Of a stretch of 64,000 nucleotides of DNA, positions 1 through 12,408 are shown in pieces (position 1 is the stretch's first letter; each line of letters starts with the position of its first letter). Both the position numbers and the translations under genes were made by a program. This DNA comes from Calliopsis andreniformis (Eukaryota > Arthropoda > Insecta > Hymenoptera > Andrenidae), in assembly GCF_051401765.1 (NCBI RefSeq), contig NW_027480593.1:372001-436000 (forward strand), written 5' to 3'. A model generated the notes under the pieces. The model was not told where the DNA came from, searched no databases, and saw nothing but the letters and a program-made list of their open reading frames with translations.

Positions 1-1500
1 GAGGACTGAGGATTGACGATTGATGATTGAGGATGAGGGCTGAGGGTTGAGGATTGAGGTTTGAGGACTGAGGACTGAGGATTGAGGATTGAGGGTTGAG
101 GATTGAGGATTGAAGATTGAGTATTCAGGATTGGAGATTGACGATTGAGGATTGAGGACCGAGGATTGAAGATTGAGTATTGAGGATTGAACATTGAGGA
201 TTGAGGATTGAGGATTGAGGATTGAGGATCGAGGAGTGAGTGTTGTGGATTGAGGACGAGGACTGAGGGTTGAGTATTGATGTTTGAGGTCAGAGGATTG
301 AGGATTGTGGATTGAGAATTGATGATTGAAGGTTGAGCATTGAAGATTGAGGATTGGGTGTTGAGGATTGAAGAAAGAGGATTGAGGATTGAGGATTGAG
401 GATTGAGGATTGAGGATTGAAGATTGAGCATTGAGGACTGAAGATTGAGGATTGAGGATTGAGGATTGAGGATTGAGGATTGAGTATTGAAGATTGAGTA
501 TTGAGGGTTGAAAGTTTAGGATTGAGGCTTGAGGATTGAGGATTGAGGATTAAAGATTGAGGATTGAGGATTGAGGATTGAGGGTTGAGGATTGAGGATT
601 GAAGATTGAGTATTGATGATTGAAGATTGAGGATTGAGGATTGAGGATTGCGGATTGAGGATTGAGGATTGAAGGTTCAGTATTGAGGATTGAAGATAGA
701 GAATTGAGGATTGAGGGTTGAACATTGAGGACTGAGCGTTCAGGGTTGAGTGATGAGAATTGCTGCTTGTGGATAGAGATTTGAAGATTGCAGATTGAGT
801 ATTGCGTATTGAAAACTGTGAATTGAGGATATTCTATTGGGGATTGAGGATTGACAACTGATTGTTGAGGACTGAGCGCTGAAGATTGAGGATGCAGGGT
901 TGAGGTTTCAGAATTGAGGTTTGTGGACTGAGGATTGAGGATTGAAGATTGAGTATTGAGGATTGAAGATTGTGGATTGAGGATTGAGGATTGAGGATTG
1001 AGGATGAAGGCTGCGGTTTGAGGATTTAGGTTTGAGGACTGAGGACTGAGGATTGAGGGTTGAGAATTGAGGATTGAGGATTGAGGATTGAAGATTGAGG
1101 ATTGGGTATTGAGGATTGATGAATGAGGATTGAGGATTGCGGGTTGGGTATTGAGTATTGAGGATTGAGGATTGAGGATTGAGGATTGAGGATTGAGTAT
1201 TGAAGATTGAGTATTGGGGATTGAAGATTGAGGATTGAGGATTGAGGGTTGACTATTGAGGAAGAGGACTGACGGTCGAGGATTGAGGTTTGAGGATTGA
1301 GGATAGAGGATTGAGGACTGAGGACTGAGGATTGAGGATTGAGCATTGAGGATTGAATTTTGAGGACTGGGGATTGAGGATTGAAGATTGAGGATTAAGG
1401 ATTGAGGATTGGGGATTGAGGATCTAGGATTGCAGATTGATTATTCAGGATTGAAGATTGAGGATTGAGGATTGAGGATTGAGGATTGAGGATGAGGGCT
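1..1500. repeat. Left-edge diverged heptamer tract with one B module
   Basis: This stretch holds no gene. It is a string of heptamers more diverged than those further right, with frequent TTGAAGA, TTGAGTA and CTGAGGA forms. A B anchor (GAATTGAGGATATTC) starts at 820. It is followed by the usual downstream string (TTGACAACTGATTG at about 853), so the B module context is complete. Near 134 it carries a fragment that returns at about 1,642 and 2,161 (recognisable by GGAGATTGACGATTG and ACCGAGG). A GATCTAGG marker lies at 1,421. Open frames on the - strand here (for example 516-725 and 1,026-1,346) are repeat shadows. Confidence 0.9.
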
Positions 1501-2215
1501 GAGGGTTGAGGGTTGAGGTTTGACCATTGAATACTGAAAATTCAGGATATTCTATTGAGTATTGAGAATTGAGGATTGATGGTTGGGAATCGAGGATTGA
1601 GGATTGCGGATTGAAGGTTGAGTATACTGGATTGGAGATTGACGATTGAGGATTGAGGACCGAGGATTGAAGATTGAGTATTGAGGATTGAATATTGAGG
1701 ATTGAGGATTGAGGATTGAGGATTGAGGATGAGGGCTGAGGGTTGAGGGTTGAGGTTTGACCATTGAATACTGAAAATTCAGGATATTCTACTGAGTATT
1801 GAGAATTGAGGATTGATGGTTGGGAATCGAGGATTGAGGATTGCGGATTGAAGATTGAGTATACTGGATTGGAGATTGACGATTGAGGATTGACGATTGA
1901 GTATTGAACATTGAGGATTGACGACTGAGGGTTGAGGATTGAGGATTGAGGATTGAGAATTGAAGATTGAGTATTGAGGATTGAATATTGAGGATTGAGG
2001 ATTGAGGATTGAGGATTGAGGATGAGGGCTGAGGGTTGAGGGTTGAGGTTTGACCATTGAATACTGAAAATTCAGGATATTCTATTGAGTATTGAGAATT
2101 GAGGATTGATGGTTGGGAATCGAGGATTGAGGATTGCGGATTGAAGATTGAGTATACTGGATTGGAGATTGACGATTGAGGATTGAGGACCGAGGATTGA
2201 AGATTGAGTATTGAG
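1501..2215. repeat. Local tandem of a 237/293-bp unit, three anchors
   Basis: An E-like anchor with AAATTC in place of GAATTC (AAAATTCAGGATATTCT) occurs three times, with its TTC at 1541, 1778 and 2071. The spacings are 237 and 293 bp; 293 equals 237 plus exactly eight heptamers. Each unit has the same inner markers in the same order: ATGGTTGGGAATCGAGG, then GTATACTGGATTGG, then GATGAGGGCTGAGGG. The first unit spans about 1,541-1,777, the second about 1,778-2,070, and a partial third runs to about 2,215. The length 237 is 33 heptamers plus one 6-base unit, which matches the single TGAGGG slip seen inside. This is a recent local duplication followed by a small insertion or deletion of whole heptamers. 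Confidence 0.88.
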
Positions 2216-2877
2216 GATTGAAGATTGAGGATTGAGGATTGAGGATTGAGGATTGAGGATTGAGGATTGAAGTTTGAGGATTGGGGTCTGAGTGTTGAGT
2301 GTTGAGTGATGAGAATTGATGTTTGTAGATAGAGATTTTAAGATTGCAGGTTGTGTATTGAGTATTGAAACCTGTGAATTGAGGATATTCTACTGAGGAT
2401 TGAGGATTGACAAGTGATTGTTGATTACTGAGGGCTGAAGATTGAGGATTCAGTATTGAGGAATAAGGATTGAGGTTTGAGGACTGAGGATTGAGGATTG
2501 AGGATTGAGGATTGAGGATTGAGGATTGAGGATAGAAGATTGAGGATTGGGTATTGAGGATTGAACATTGAGGATTGGGGAATGAGTATTGAGGATTGAC
2601 GATTGAGTATTGAAAATTGAATATTGATGGTTGAGTATTGAGGATCGAGAATTGAGTGTTGTGGATTGAGGACGAGGACTGAGGGTTGAGTATTGATGTT
2701 TGAGGTCTGAGGATTGAGGATTGAGGATTGAGAATTGTGGATTGAAGGTTGAGAATTGAAGATTGAGGATTGGGTTTTGAGGATTGAAGAATGAGGATTG
2801 AGGATTGAGGATTGAGGATTGAGGATTGAGTATTGAGGACTGAGAATTGAGGATTGAGGATTGATGATTGTGTATTG
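2216..2877. repeat. Heptamer tract with a B module at 2376
   Basis: There is no gene here. A B anchor begins at 2,376 (in the TATTCTACTGAGG variant) and is followed by TTGACAAGTGATTG. The rest is ordinary variant heptamers, including a GTGTTGTGG / GACGAGGACTG string near 2,655-2,690 that also occurs near 236-262. Confidence 0.85.
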
Positions 2878-4267
2878 AGGATTGAAGATTGAGGACTGAG
2901 TGTTGAGGGCTGAGAGATGAGAATAGGTGTTTGTGGATGGAGACTTGAAGATTGAAGAGTGAGGATTGAGTATTGAAAACTGAGAATTCAGGATATTCTA
3001 TTGAGTATTGAGAATTGAGGATTGATGGTTGAGTATTGAGGATTGATGTTTGATGGTTGTGTGTTGAATATTGAGGATTGAGGATTTTAGGATTGAGGAT
3101 TGAGTATTGAAGATTGAGGACTGAGGATTGAGTATTGAGGATTGAGGATTGAAGATTGAGGGCTGAGTGTTGAGGGTTGAGTGATGAGAATTGATGTTTG
3201 TGGATTGAGATTTGAAGATTGAAGGTTGGGGATTGAGTATTGAAAACTGTGAATTGAGGATATTCTATTGAGGATTGAGGATTGACAATTGATTGTTGCG
3301 GACTTAGGTATGAAGATTGAGGATTCAGGATTGAGGATTCGGCAATGAGGTTTGAGGACTGAGGATTGATGGTTGAGGATTGAGGATTGAGGATTGACGC
3401 TTGAGGATAGAGGATTGATGATGGAAGATTGAAGAGAAAGGACTGAGTGTTGAGGATTGAGTGTTGAGAATTGATGTTTGAGGATTGAGATTTGATTATT
3501 GAATATTGTGGATTGAGTATTGAAACATGAGAATTCAGGATATTCTATTGAGTATTGAGAATTGAGTATTGATGGTTGAGTATTGAGGATTGACGGTTGA
3601 GGGTTGTGTGTTGAGTATTGAGGACTGAGGATTGAGGATTGAGGATTGAGGATTGAGGATTGAGGATTGAAGATTGAGTATTGAGGATTGAAGATTGAGG
3701 ATTGAGGATTGAGGATTGAGGATTGAGGATTGAAGATTGAGGATTGGGGATTGAGGATTGACGATTGAGGATTGAGTATTGAGGACTGAGAATTGAGGAT
3801 TGAGGATTGAAGATTGTGTATTGAGGATTGAAGATTGAGGATTGAGGATTGAGGATTGAAGATTGAGGACTGAGTGTTGAGGGTTGAGTGATGAGAATTG
3901 ATGTTTGTGGATTGAGATTTGAAGATTGAAGAATGGTGATTGAGAATTGAAAACTGTGAATTGAGGATATTCTACTGAGGATTGAGGATTGACAATTGAT
4001 TGTTGAGGACTGAGGACTGAAGATTGAGGATTCAGGGTTGAGAATTCGGGATTGAGGTTTGAGGACTGAGAATTGAGGTTTGAGGATCGAGGATGGAGGA
4101 TTGACTCTTGAGGATTGAGGATTGAGGATGGAGGATTGAAGAGAGAGGACTGAGTGTTGAGGGTTGAGTGTTGAGAATTGAGGTTTGAGGATTGATATTT
4201 GATTATTGAATATTGTGGATTGAGTATTGAACCATGAGAATTCAGGATATTCTATTGAGTATTGAGT
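2878..4267. repeat. Five-anchor block, copy 1 (E-B-E-B-E)
   Basis: Anchors start at E 2,984, B 3,251, E 3,531, B 3,958 and E 4,238, giving spacings of 267, 280, 427 and 280 bp. The same five anchors with exactly the same spacings recur at 18,267-19,521 and at 45,823-47,077, so the block has changed only by substitutions. Two of its steps form a 707-bp sub-period (101 heptamers) from B to B. The block contains no gene. The E anchors carry intact GAATTC. It is the left edge of the first E-rich domain. Confidence 0.9.
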
Positions 4268-4503
4268 TTTGAGAATTGGGGATTGATGGTTGAGTATTGA
4301 GGATTGATGGTTGAGGGTTGGGAGTTGAATATTGAGTATTGAGGATTGAGGATTGAGGATTGAGGATTGAGGATTGAAGATTGAGTATTGATGATTGAAG
4401 ATTGAGGATTGAGGATTGAGGATTCATGTTTGAGGATTGAGGACGGGGACTGACGGTTGAGGACTGAGGTATGAGGATTGATGTTTGAGGTCCGAGGATT
4501 GAG
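4268..4503. repeat. Heptamer tract between two recognised blocks
   Basis: Variant heptamers follow the E anchor at 4,238 and carry the usual post-E string (TTGATGG, TTGAGGG) and a GACGGGGACTGACGG string near 4,442. I see no gene, RNA or distinct element. Confidence 0.85.
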
Positions 4504-4987
4504 GATTGAGGATAGAGAATTGAGGATTGAGGATTGAGGATTGAAGATTGAGTATTGATGATTGAAGATTGAGGATTGAGTATTGATGGTTGTGGATTGA
4601 GGACGAGGCCTGACGGTCGAGTATTGCTGTTTGAGGTCTGAGGATTGAAGATTGATGATTGAGGATTGAGGATTGAGGATTGAGGATTGAAGATTGAGGA
4701 TTGAAGATTGAGTATTGAGGATTGAAGATTGAGGATTGAGGATTGCGGATTGAGGATTGAGGATTGAGGATTGAGGATTGAAGATTGAGTATTGATGATT
4801 GAAGATTGAGGATTGAGTATTGATGGTTGTGGATTGAGGACGAGGCCTGACGGTCGAGTATTGCTGTTTGAGGTCTGAGGATTGAAGATTCATGATAGAG
4901 GATTGAGGATTGAGGATTGAGGATTGAAGATTGAGGATTGAAGATTGAGTATTGAGGATTGAAGATTGAGGATTGAGGATTGCGGAT
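4504..4987. repeat. Two tandem copies of a 237-bp unit
   Basis: The marker GGACGAGGCCTGACGGTCG occurs at 4,601 and again at 4,838, exactly 237 bp apart. The flanking heptamer order matches through both units: ATTGATG at 4,554 and 4,791, GATTGCGG at 4,741 and about 4,978. Copy 1 is about 4,504-4,740 and copy 2 about 4,741-4,977. Few substitutions separate them (for example a GATTCATGATAG change near 4,888). The length equals that of the 1,541-1,778 unit but the content differs. The - strand frame across it (4,252-5,028) repeats the same peptide twice, which is a read-out of this duplication and not evidence for a protein. Confidence 0.9.
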
Positions 4988-5719
4988 TGAGGATTGAGGA
5001 TTGAATATTGAGGATTGAGGTTTGTCAATTGATTGTTGAGGACTGACGGCTGATGATTGAGTATTCAGGATTGAGGATTCCGGATTGAGGTTTGAGGACT
5101 GAGGATTGAGGGTTGAGGATTGGGGATTGAGGATTGAGGATTGAGGATTGACGCTTGAGGATTGAAGATTGAGGGTGGAGGATTGAAGAGAGTGGACAGA
5201 GTATTGAGGATTGAGTGTTGAGAGTTGATGCTTGAGGATTGCGATTTGATTATTGAATATTGAGGATTGAGTATTGAATCATGAGTATTCAGGATATTCT
5301 ATTGAGTATTGAGAATTGAGGATTGATGGTTGAGTATTGAGGATTAATGGTTGAGGGTTGTGCGTTGAATATTGAGGATTGAGGATTGAGGATTGAAGAT
5401 TGAGGATTGAGGATTGAAGATAGAGTATTGATGATTAAAGATTGAGGATTGAGGATTGGGAGTTGAGGTTTGAGGACGAGGACTGACGGTTGAGGATTGA
5501 GGTTTGAGGATTGAGGATTTAAGGATTGAGGGCTGAGGATTGAGGATTGAGGATTGAGCTTTGAGGATTGAAGATTGTGGACTGAGGATTGAGGATTGAA
5601 GATTGACTATTGAGGATTGAGGATTGACTCTTGAGGATTGAGGATTGAGGATGGAGGATTGAAGAGAGAGGACTGAGTGTTGAGGATTGAGTGTTGAGTA
5701 TTGAGGTTTGAGGATTGAG
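4988..5719. repeat. Heptamer tract with a decayed E anchor
   Basis: An E-type anchor at 5,285 reads GTATTCAGGATATTC, so its EcoRI site is lost by one base. A partial B follow-on string (TTGTCAATTGATTG) lies near 5,030 without the B core in front of it. I see nothing else but variant heptamers. Confidence 0.85.
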
Positions 5720-6500
5720 ATTTAATTATTGAATATTGTGGATTGAGTATTGAACCATGAGAATTCAGGATATTCTATTGAGTATTGAGTATTGAGAATT
5801 GAGGATTGATGGTTGAGTATTGAGAATTGATGGTTGAGGGTTGTGTGTTGAGTATTGAGGATTGAGGATTGAGGATTGAGGATTGAGGATTGAAGATTGA
5901 GTATTGATGATTGAAGATTGAAGATTGAGGATTGAGGGTTGAGGATTGATGACGAGGACTGACGGTTGAGGATTGAGGTTTGAGGATTGAGGATTGTGGA
6001 CAGAAGATTGAGGATCGACGATTGAGCATTGAGTATTGAAGGTTGAGGACTGGGGATTGAGGAATGAAGATTGAGGGTTAAGGATTGAGGATTGAGGATT
6101 GAGGATTGTGGATTGAGTATTGAGGATGGAGTATTCATGACTAAGGATTGAGGTTTGAGGATTGAGGGTAGAGTATTGAGGATTGAGGATTGTGGATTGA
6201 GGATTGGGAATCGAGGATTGAGTATTGGTGACTGAGGATTGAGGATTGAGGATTGAGAACTGACAATTGAGGATTGAAGATTGAGTTTTGGGGATTGAAG
6301 ATTGAGGATTGAGGATTGAGGATTGAAGATTGAGGACTGAGTGTTGAGGGTTGAGTGATGAGGATAGATGTTTGTGGATGGAGACTTGAACATTGAAGAA
6401 TGAGGGTTGGGTATTGAAAACTGAGAATTCAGGATATTCTATTGGGTATCGAGAATTGAGCATTGATGGTTGAGTATTGAGGATTGGTGGTTGAGGGTTG
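5720..6500. repeat. Two-E block (5761/6425), copy 1
   Basis: E anchors start at 5,761 and 6,425, 664 bp apart. The same pair with the same spacing lies at 19,521 and 20,185, an offset of 13,760 bp. The heptamer order between them agrees except for scattered substitutions. In this block three - strand frames (5,722-6,393, 5,765-6,463 and 5,775-6,029) are open at the same time, all reading NPQSS-type heptapeptides. This is the clearest demonstration that the open frames come from the repeat. Confidence 0.9.
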
Positions 6501-7479
6501 TGTGTCGAATATTGAGGACTGAGGATTTTAGGATTGAGGATTGAGGATTGAAGATTGAGTATGGAGGATTGAAGATTGCGGATTGCGGATTGAGGATTGA
6601 GGATTGAGGATTGAGGATTGCAGATAGAAGATTGAGTACTGAGGATTGAAGATTGACGATTGGGGATTGAGGATCTAGGATTGGAGATTGATTATTGAGG
6701 ATTGAAGATTGAGAATTGAGGATTGAGGATTGACAATTGAGAATTGAATATGAGGACTGAGGGTTGAGGATTGAGGTTTGTGGAATGAGGATTGAGGATT
6801 GAGGATTGAGGATTGAGGATTGAGGATTGTGGATTGAGTATTGAAGATGGAGTATTCATGACTGAGGATTGAGGTTTGAGGATTGAGGGTTGAGGATTGA
6901 GGATTGAGGATTGAAGAATGAGGATTGAGGATTGAGGATTGAGGATTGATGAGTGAGGATTGAGGATTGAAGATTGAGGATTGAGGATTGAGGATTGAAG
7001 ATTCAGTATTGAGGATTGAAGATTGAGGATTGAGGATTGAGTATTGACGATTGAGGACTGAGTGTTGAGGGTTGAGTGATGAGAATTGATGTTTATGGAT
7101 GGAGACTTGAAGATTGAAGATTGAGGATTGAGCATTGAAAACTGAGAATTCAGGATATTCTATTGATTATTGAGAATTGAGGATTGATGATTGAGTATTG
7201 AGGATTGATGGTTGAGGGTTGTGTATTGAATATTGAGGATTGCAGGATTGAGGATTGAAAATTGAGTATTGATGATTGAAGGTTCAGGACTGAGGATTGA
7301 GGGTTGAGGATTGAGGACGAGGACTGACGGTTGAGGATTGTGGTTTGAATATTGAGGATTGAGGACTGAGGACTGATGATTGAGGATTGAGGATTGAAGA
7401 TTGAGGACTGAGTGTTGAGGGTTGAGTGATGAGAATAGATGTTTGTGGATGGAGACTTGAATATTGAAGATTGAGGATT
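6501..7479. repeat. Heptamer tract with an E anchor at 7146
   Basis: No gene is visible. An intact E anchor lies at 7,146 and a GATCTAGG marker at about 6,672. Further right, similar strings recur around 50,535-50,884, where two E anchors are 349 bp apart; here 7,146 to 7,496 is 350 bp. Confidence 0.82.
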
Positions 7480-8035
7480 GGGTATTGAAAACTGAGAATT
7501 CAGGATATTCTATTGAGTATTGAGAATTGAGGATTGATATTTGAGTATTGAGGATTGGTGGTTGAGGGTCGTGTTTTGGATATTGAGGATTGAGGATTGA
7601 GGATTGAGGACTGAGGATTGAGGATTGAAGATTGAGTGTTGATGATTGATGATTGAGGATTGAGGATTGAGGGTTGAGGATTGAGGACGAGGACTGACGG
7701 TTGAGGATTGAGGTTTGAGGTTTGAGGATTGAAGGTTGAGTATTGAGGATTGAAGATTAAGGATTGAGGTTTGAGGATTGAAGATTGAGGACCGAGTGTT
7801 GAGGGCTGAGTCATGAGAATAGGTGTTTATGGATGGAGACTTGAAGATTGAAGAGTGAGGATTGAGTATTGAAAAATGAGAATTCAGGATATTCTATTGA
7901 GTATTGAGAATTGAGGATTGATGCTTGAGTATTGAGGATTGATGTTTGAGGGTTGTGTGTTGAATATTGAGGATTGAGGATTTTAGGACTGAGGACTGAG
8001 TATTGAAGATTGGGTATGAGGATTGATGATTGAGG
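7480..8035. repeat. E-pair block of 384-bp spacing, copy 1 of 3
   Basis: E anchors start at 7,496 and 7,880 (384 bp apart). The block recurs with the same spacing at 10,988/11,372 (offset 3,492) and 13,870/14,254 (offset 6,374). Copy 1 lacks two bases near 8,017 (GGGTATGAGG against GGGTATTGAGG) relative to the other two. After about 8,035 the three copies lead into different sequence, so this is a block junction. Confidence 0.88.
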
Positions 8036-9270
8036 ATTGCGGATTGAGGATTGAGGATTGAGGATTGATGATAGAGTATTGGGGATTGAGGATTGACGAT
8101 TGAAGATTGAGGATTGAGGATTGAGGATTGAGGATTGAGGATTGGGGATTGAGTATCGAAGATTGTGTATTGATGACTGAGGATTGTGGATTGAGGATTG
8201 TGGATTGAGGGTTGAGGATTGAGGTTTGAGGAATGAGGATTGAGGATTGAGGATTGAGGATTGAGGATTGAGGATTGGGAATTGAGTATCGAAGATTGAG
8301 TATTGATGACTGAGGATTGAGGATTGAGGATTGTGGGTTGAGGATTGAGGATTGAAGATTGAGTATTGAGGATTGAAGATTGAGGATTGAGGATTGAGGA
8401 TTGAAGATTGAGGACTGAGTGTTGAGGGTTGAGTGATGAGAATAGATGTTTGTGGATGGAGACTTGAAGATTGAAGATTGAGGATTGAGTATTGAAAACT
8501 GAGAATTCAGGATATTCTATTGAGTATTGAGAATTGAGGATTGATGACTGAGTATTGAGGACTGAGGGTTGAGTGTTGTGTGTTGAATATTGAGGATTCA
8601 GGATTTCAGGATTGAGGATTGGGGATTGAAGGTTGAGTATTGAGGATAGAAGATTGAGGATTGCGGATTGAGGATTGAGGATTGAGGATTGAGGATTGGT
8701 GAATGAAGATTGAGTGTTGAGGATTGAAGAATGAGGATTGAGGATGGAGGACGAGGACTGAGGGTTGAGGGTTGAGTGATGAGAATAGATGTTTGTGGAT
8801 GGAGACCTGAAGATAGAACATTGAGGATTGAGTATTGAAGATTGAGTATTGAGGATTGAAGATTGAGGATTGCGGATTGAGGATTGAGGATTGAGGATTG
8901 AGGACTGAAGATTGAAGATTGAGTATTGAGGATTGAAGATTGAGGATTGAGGATTGAGGATTGAGGATTGAGGGTTGAGGATTGACGGTAGAGTATTGGG
9001 GATTGAGGATTGACGATTGAGGGTTGAGGATTGAGGTTTGAAGGTTGAGGACTGAGTGTTGAGGGTTGAGTGATGAGAATTGATGTTTGTGGATTGAGAT
9101 TTGAAGATTGAAGCTTGTGGATTGAGTACAGAAAACTGTGAATTGAACATACTCTATTGAGGATAGGGGATTGACAATTGATTGTTGCGGACTGAGGGAT
9201 GAAGATTGAGGATTCAGGATTGAGGAGTCGGAATTGAGGTTTGAGGACTGAGGATTGAGGGTTGAGGATT
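8036..9270. repeat. 1.24-kb block with an E anchor at 8503, reused further right
   Basis: This block matches 15,605-16,840 at an offset of 7,569 bp with very few substitutions. Its central part also matches about 12,510-13,440 (offset 4,485) and the two copies at about 47.3-48.1 kb and 49.4-50.25 kb. E anchors corresponding to 8,503 lie at 12,988, 16,072, 47,694 and 49,828. A degenerate B (GAATTGAACATACTC) starts at 9,140 near the right end. No gene is present; the 418-residue - strand frame across 7,894-9,150 is a shadow of low-divergence heptamers. Confidence 0.88.
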
Positions 9271-10689
9271 GAAAGTTGAGGGTTGACGATTGAGGATTGA
9301 GGATTGAGGATGGAGGATTGAAGATTGTGTATTCAGGATTGACGCTTGAGGATAGAGGATTGATGATGGAAGATTGAAGAGTGAGTACTGAATGTTGAGG
9401 ATTGAGTGTTGAGAATTGATGTTTGAGGATTGAGATTTGATTATTGAATATTGTGGATTGAGTACTGAAACATGAGAATTCAGGATATTCTATTGAGTAT
9501 TGAGAATTGAGTATTGATGGTTGAGTATTGAGGATTGACGGTTGAGGGTTGTGCGTTGAGTATTGAGGACTGAGGATTGAGGATTGAGGATTGAGGATTG
9601 AGGATTGAGGATAGAGGATTGAAGATTGAGTATTGAGGATTGAAGATTGAGGATTGAAGATTGAGGATTGAGGATTGAGGATTGAGGATTGAAGATTGAG
9701 GATTGGGGATTGTGGATTGACGGTTGAGGATTGAGTATAGAGGACTGAGAATTGAGGATTGAGGATTGAAGATTGTGTATTCAGGATTGAAGATTGAGGA
9801 TAGAGGATTGAGGATTGAAGATTGAGGTCTGAGTGTTCAGGGTTGAGTGATGAGAATTGAGGTTTGAGGATTGAGATTTGATTATTGAATATTGTGGAAT
9901 GAGTATTGGACCATGGGAATTCAGGATATTCTATTGAGTATTGAGTATTGAGAATTGAGGATTGATGGTTGAGTATTGAGAATTGATGGTTGAGGGTTGT
10001 GTGTTAAATATTGAGGATTGAGGATTGAGGATTGAGTATTGAAGATTGAGGACAGAGGATTGAGTATTGAGGATTGAGGATTGAAGATTGAGGGCTGAGT
10101 GTTGAGGGTTGAGTGATGAGAATTGATGTTTGTGGATTGAGATTTGAAGATTGAAGGTTGGGGATTGAGTATTGTAAACTGTGAATTGAGGATAGTCTAT
10201 TGAGGATTGAGGATTGACAATTGATTTTTGCGGACTGAGGGATGAAGATTGAGGATTCAGGATTGAGGATTCGGCAATGAGGTTTGAGGACTGAGGATTG
10301 AGGGTTGAGGATTGAGGATTGAGGATTGACGCTTGAGGATAGAGGATTGATGATGGAAGATTGAAGAGAAAGGACTGAGTGTTGAGGATTGCGTGTTGGG
10401 AATTGATGTTTGAGGATTGAGATTTGGTTATTGAATATTGTGGATTGAGTATTGAAACATGAGAATTCAGGATATTCTATTGAGCATTGAGAATTGAGTA
10501 TTGATGGTTGAGTATTGAGGATTGACGGTTGAGGGTTGTGTGTTGAGTATTGAGGACTGAGGATCGAGGATTGAGGATTGAGGATTGAGGATTGAGGATT
10601 GAAGGTTCAGTATTGTGGATTGAAGATTGAGGATTGAGGATTGAGGATTGAGGATTGAGGATTGAAGATTGAGGATTGGGGATTGAGGA
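9271..10689. repeat. Heptamer tract with E 9476, E 9917, B 10183, E 10463
   Basis: It contains the first E pair spaced 441 bp (9,476/9,917), followed by a B-280-E pair (10,183/10,463). The E at 9,917 sits in CCATGGGAATTC, so NcoI and EcoRI sites abut. The same CCATGG context occurs before the second member of the pairs at 12,073, 14,955 and 17,423. No gene is seen. Confidence 0.87.
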
Positions 10690-12408
10690 TGGAGTATTCA
10701 TGACTGAGGATGGAGGTTTGAGGATTGAGGGTTGAGGATTGAGGATTCAGGATTGTGGATTGAGGATTGGGAATCGAGGATTGAGTATTGGTGACTGAGG
10801 ATTGAGGATTGAGGATTGAGAACTGACAATTGAGGATTGAAGATTGAGTATTGGGGATTGAAGATTGAGGATTGAGGATTGAGGATTGAAGATTGAGGAC
10901 TGAGTGTTGAGGGTTGAGTGATGAGAATAGATGTTTGTGCATGGAGACTTGAACATAGAAGAATGAGGATTGGGTATTGAAAACTGAGAATTCAGGATAT
11001 TCTATTGAGTATTGAGAATTGAGGATTGATATTTGAGTATTGAGGATTGGTGGTTGAGGGTTGTGTTTTGGATATTGAGGATTGAGGATTGAGGATTGAG
11101 GACTGAGGATTGAGGATTGAAGATTGAGTGTTGATGATTGATGATTGAGGATTGAGGATTGAGGGTTGAGGATTGAGGACGAGGACTGACGGTTGAGGAT
11201 TGAGGTTTGAGGTTTGAGGATTGAAGGTTGAGTATTGAGGATTGAAGATTAAGGATTGAGGTTTGAGGATTGAAGATTGAGGACCGAGTGTTGAGGGCTG
11301 AGTCATGAGAATAGGTGTTTATGGATGGAGACTTGAAGATTGAAGAGTGAGGATTGAGTATTGAAAAATGAGAATTCAGGATATTCTATTGAGTATTGAG
11401 AATTGAGGATTGATGCTTGAGTATTGAGGATTGATGTTTGAGGGTTGTGTGTTGAATATTGAGGATTGAGGATTTTAGGACTGAGGACTGAGTATTGAAG
11501 ATTGGGTATTGAGGATTGATGATTGAGGATTGAAGAGTGAGTACTGAATGTTGAGGATTGAGTGTTGAGAATTGATGTTTGAGGATTGAGATTTGATTAT
11601 TGAATATTGTGGATTGAGTACTGAAACATGAGAATTCAGGATATTCTATTGAGTATTGAGAATTGAGTATTGATGGTTGAGTATTGAGGATTGACGGTTG
11701 AGGGTTGTGCGTTGAGTATTGAGGACTGAGGATTGAGGATTGAGGATTGAGGATTGAGGATTGAGGATTGAGGATTGAAGATTGAGTATTGAGGATTGAA
11801 GATTGAGGATTGAAGATTGAGGATTGAGGATTGAGGATTGAGGATTGAAGATTGAGGATTGGGGATTGAGGATTGACGGTTGAGGATTGAGTATAGAGGA
11901 CTGAGAATTGAGGATTGAGGATTGAAGATTGTGTATTCAGGATTGAAGATTGAGGATAGAGGATTGAGGATTGAAGATTGAGGTCTGAGTGTTCAGGGTT
12001 GAGTGATGAGAATTGAGGTTTGAGGATTGAGATTTGATTATTGGATATTGTGGATTCAGTATTGGACCATGGGAATTCAGGATATTCTATTGAGTATTGA
12101 GTATTGAGAATTGAGGATTGATGGTTGAGTATTGAGAATTGATGGTTGAGGGTTGTGTGTTGAATATTGAGGATTGAGGATTGAGGATTGAGGGTTGAGG
12201 ATTGAAGATTGAGTATTGATGATTGAAGATTGAGGAATGAGGATTGAGGTTTGAGGATTGATGACGAGGACTGACGGTTGAGGATTGAGGTTTGAGGATT
12301 GAGGATTGTGGACTGAGGATTGAGGATAGACGATTGAGCATTGAGTATTGAAGATTGAGGATTGGGGATTGAGGATCTAGGATTGGAGATTGGTTATTGA
12401 GGATTGAA
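10690..12408. repeat. 1.72-kb block, copy 1 (four E anchors)
   Basis: E anchors start at 10,988, 11,372, 11,632 and 12,073. The same four, with the same spacings (384, 260, 441), return at 13,870, 14,254, 14,514 and 14,955, an offset of 2,882 bp. One extra heptamer near 15,061 raises the offset to 2,889 at the right end. The copies start to differ just after the GATCTAGG marker (12,374 and 15,263). Divergence between the copies is low, indicating recent duplication. Confidence 0.9.

Noticed and set aside
2984..2998. The E anchor as a heat-shock element
   Set aside because: GAATTC lacks the two-base gap of the GAA-NN-TTC arrangement, so the match fails.
2983..2999. The dyad AGAAT-N7-ATTCT as a transcription terminator hairpin
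   Set aside because: Five-base AT-rich arms with a 7-base loop are too weak, no T-run follows, and there is no transcript to terminate.
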